Of a stretch of DNA of 55,879 nt, positions 55,820 through 55,879 are shown in pieces. The notes under the pieces are model-generated. The model ran no database searches. It was not told the DNA's origin and was given only the letters and a program-made list of their open reading frames with translations. The DNA is taken from assembly GCA_015057705.1 (NCBI GenBank), contig SVDU01000016.1:64849-120727 (forward strand), given 5' to 3'. A program made the translations under genes and the position numbers. Numbering within the stretch: position 1 is the first letter of the stretch; the number at the start of each line of letters is the position of its first letter. This stretch comes from Paenibacillaceae bacterium (GTDB lineage Bacteria; Bacillota; Clostridia; Lachnospirales; Lachnospiraceae).

Positions 55820-55879
55820 AACTGTAACGAAATGCAATCCAAAAGTGTAACACTCCCTGCATCAAAAAATCCATTGTAA

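Overview
The window looks like a chromosomal segment of a plant-polysaccharide-degrading, low-to-mid GC Firmicute of the Lachnospiraceae type (Lachnoclostridium / Clostridium phytofermentans-like). The grounds are adjacent GH9 and GH48 cellulases that end in X2-CBM3 modules without dockerins (a free-enzyme cellulase system), an arabinan locus, a GH10 xylanase, many AraC/YesN-type regulators, GPH, PTS and ABC sugar importers, and strong AGGAGG-type ribosome binding sites. This assignment is inference from gene content; no 16S or tRNA gene is present.

Layout. Positions 1-3 kb hold the start of a sugar ABC ATPase and a YesM/YesN-type two-component pair. From 3 to 12.4 kb lie an ECF S component, lactate dehydrogenase, two soluble chemoreceptor-like proteins, an alanine racemase relic, peptide deformylase with a small Xre regulator, a PTS EIIBC divergent from an RspA-like sugar-acid dehydratase and its GntR regulator, and a VOC protein. 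From 12.4 to 19.3 kb is an arabinan utilisation locus: GH43 arabinofuranosidase, binding protein, two permeases, secreted GH43 endo-arabinanase and an ArsR-type regulator. From 19.6 to 24.7 kb are a SpoVB-type flippase, a decayed glycosyltransferase and two AraC regulators. From 25 to 28.3 kb, a secreted helical protein with a tightly coupled 109-residue partner and a secreted GH10 xylanase carry a similar 40-bp upstream element and similar leaders; a small AAA ATPase lies between them. From 28.4 to 33.4 kb is an ECF transporter cassette with an AraC regulator and a broken alpha/beta hydrolase; its three intergenic regions each hold a GTTAG-N6-CTAAC palindrome. From 33.6 to 39 kb are GH9 and GH48, both without a visible signal peptide.

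From about 39.8 kb to the end the window is an accessory region full of insertion-sequence debris (IS3, IS66, IS110, IS21, IS256 types). Two near-identical Xre-DUF5680 genes flank about 10 kb that contains an AraC-GH3-GPH glycoside operon and a nearly complete IS66 element. That element has inverted repeats and an 8-bp target duplication, and it splits a gene whose reading frame is restored when the element is removed on paper. Very AT-rich stretches with small secreted ORFs and a 5'-truncated AAA ATPase follow.

The carbohydrate genes fit together: extracellular xylanase, arabinanase and cellulases release oligosaccharides, which ABC, GPH and PTS systems import and GH43 and GH3 enzymes split inside the cell. 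The most promising undescribed items are the secreted peptide/partner pair with its shared regulatory leader, the GTTAG-N6-CTAAC regulon around the ECF cassette, and the signal-less cellulases.
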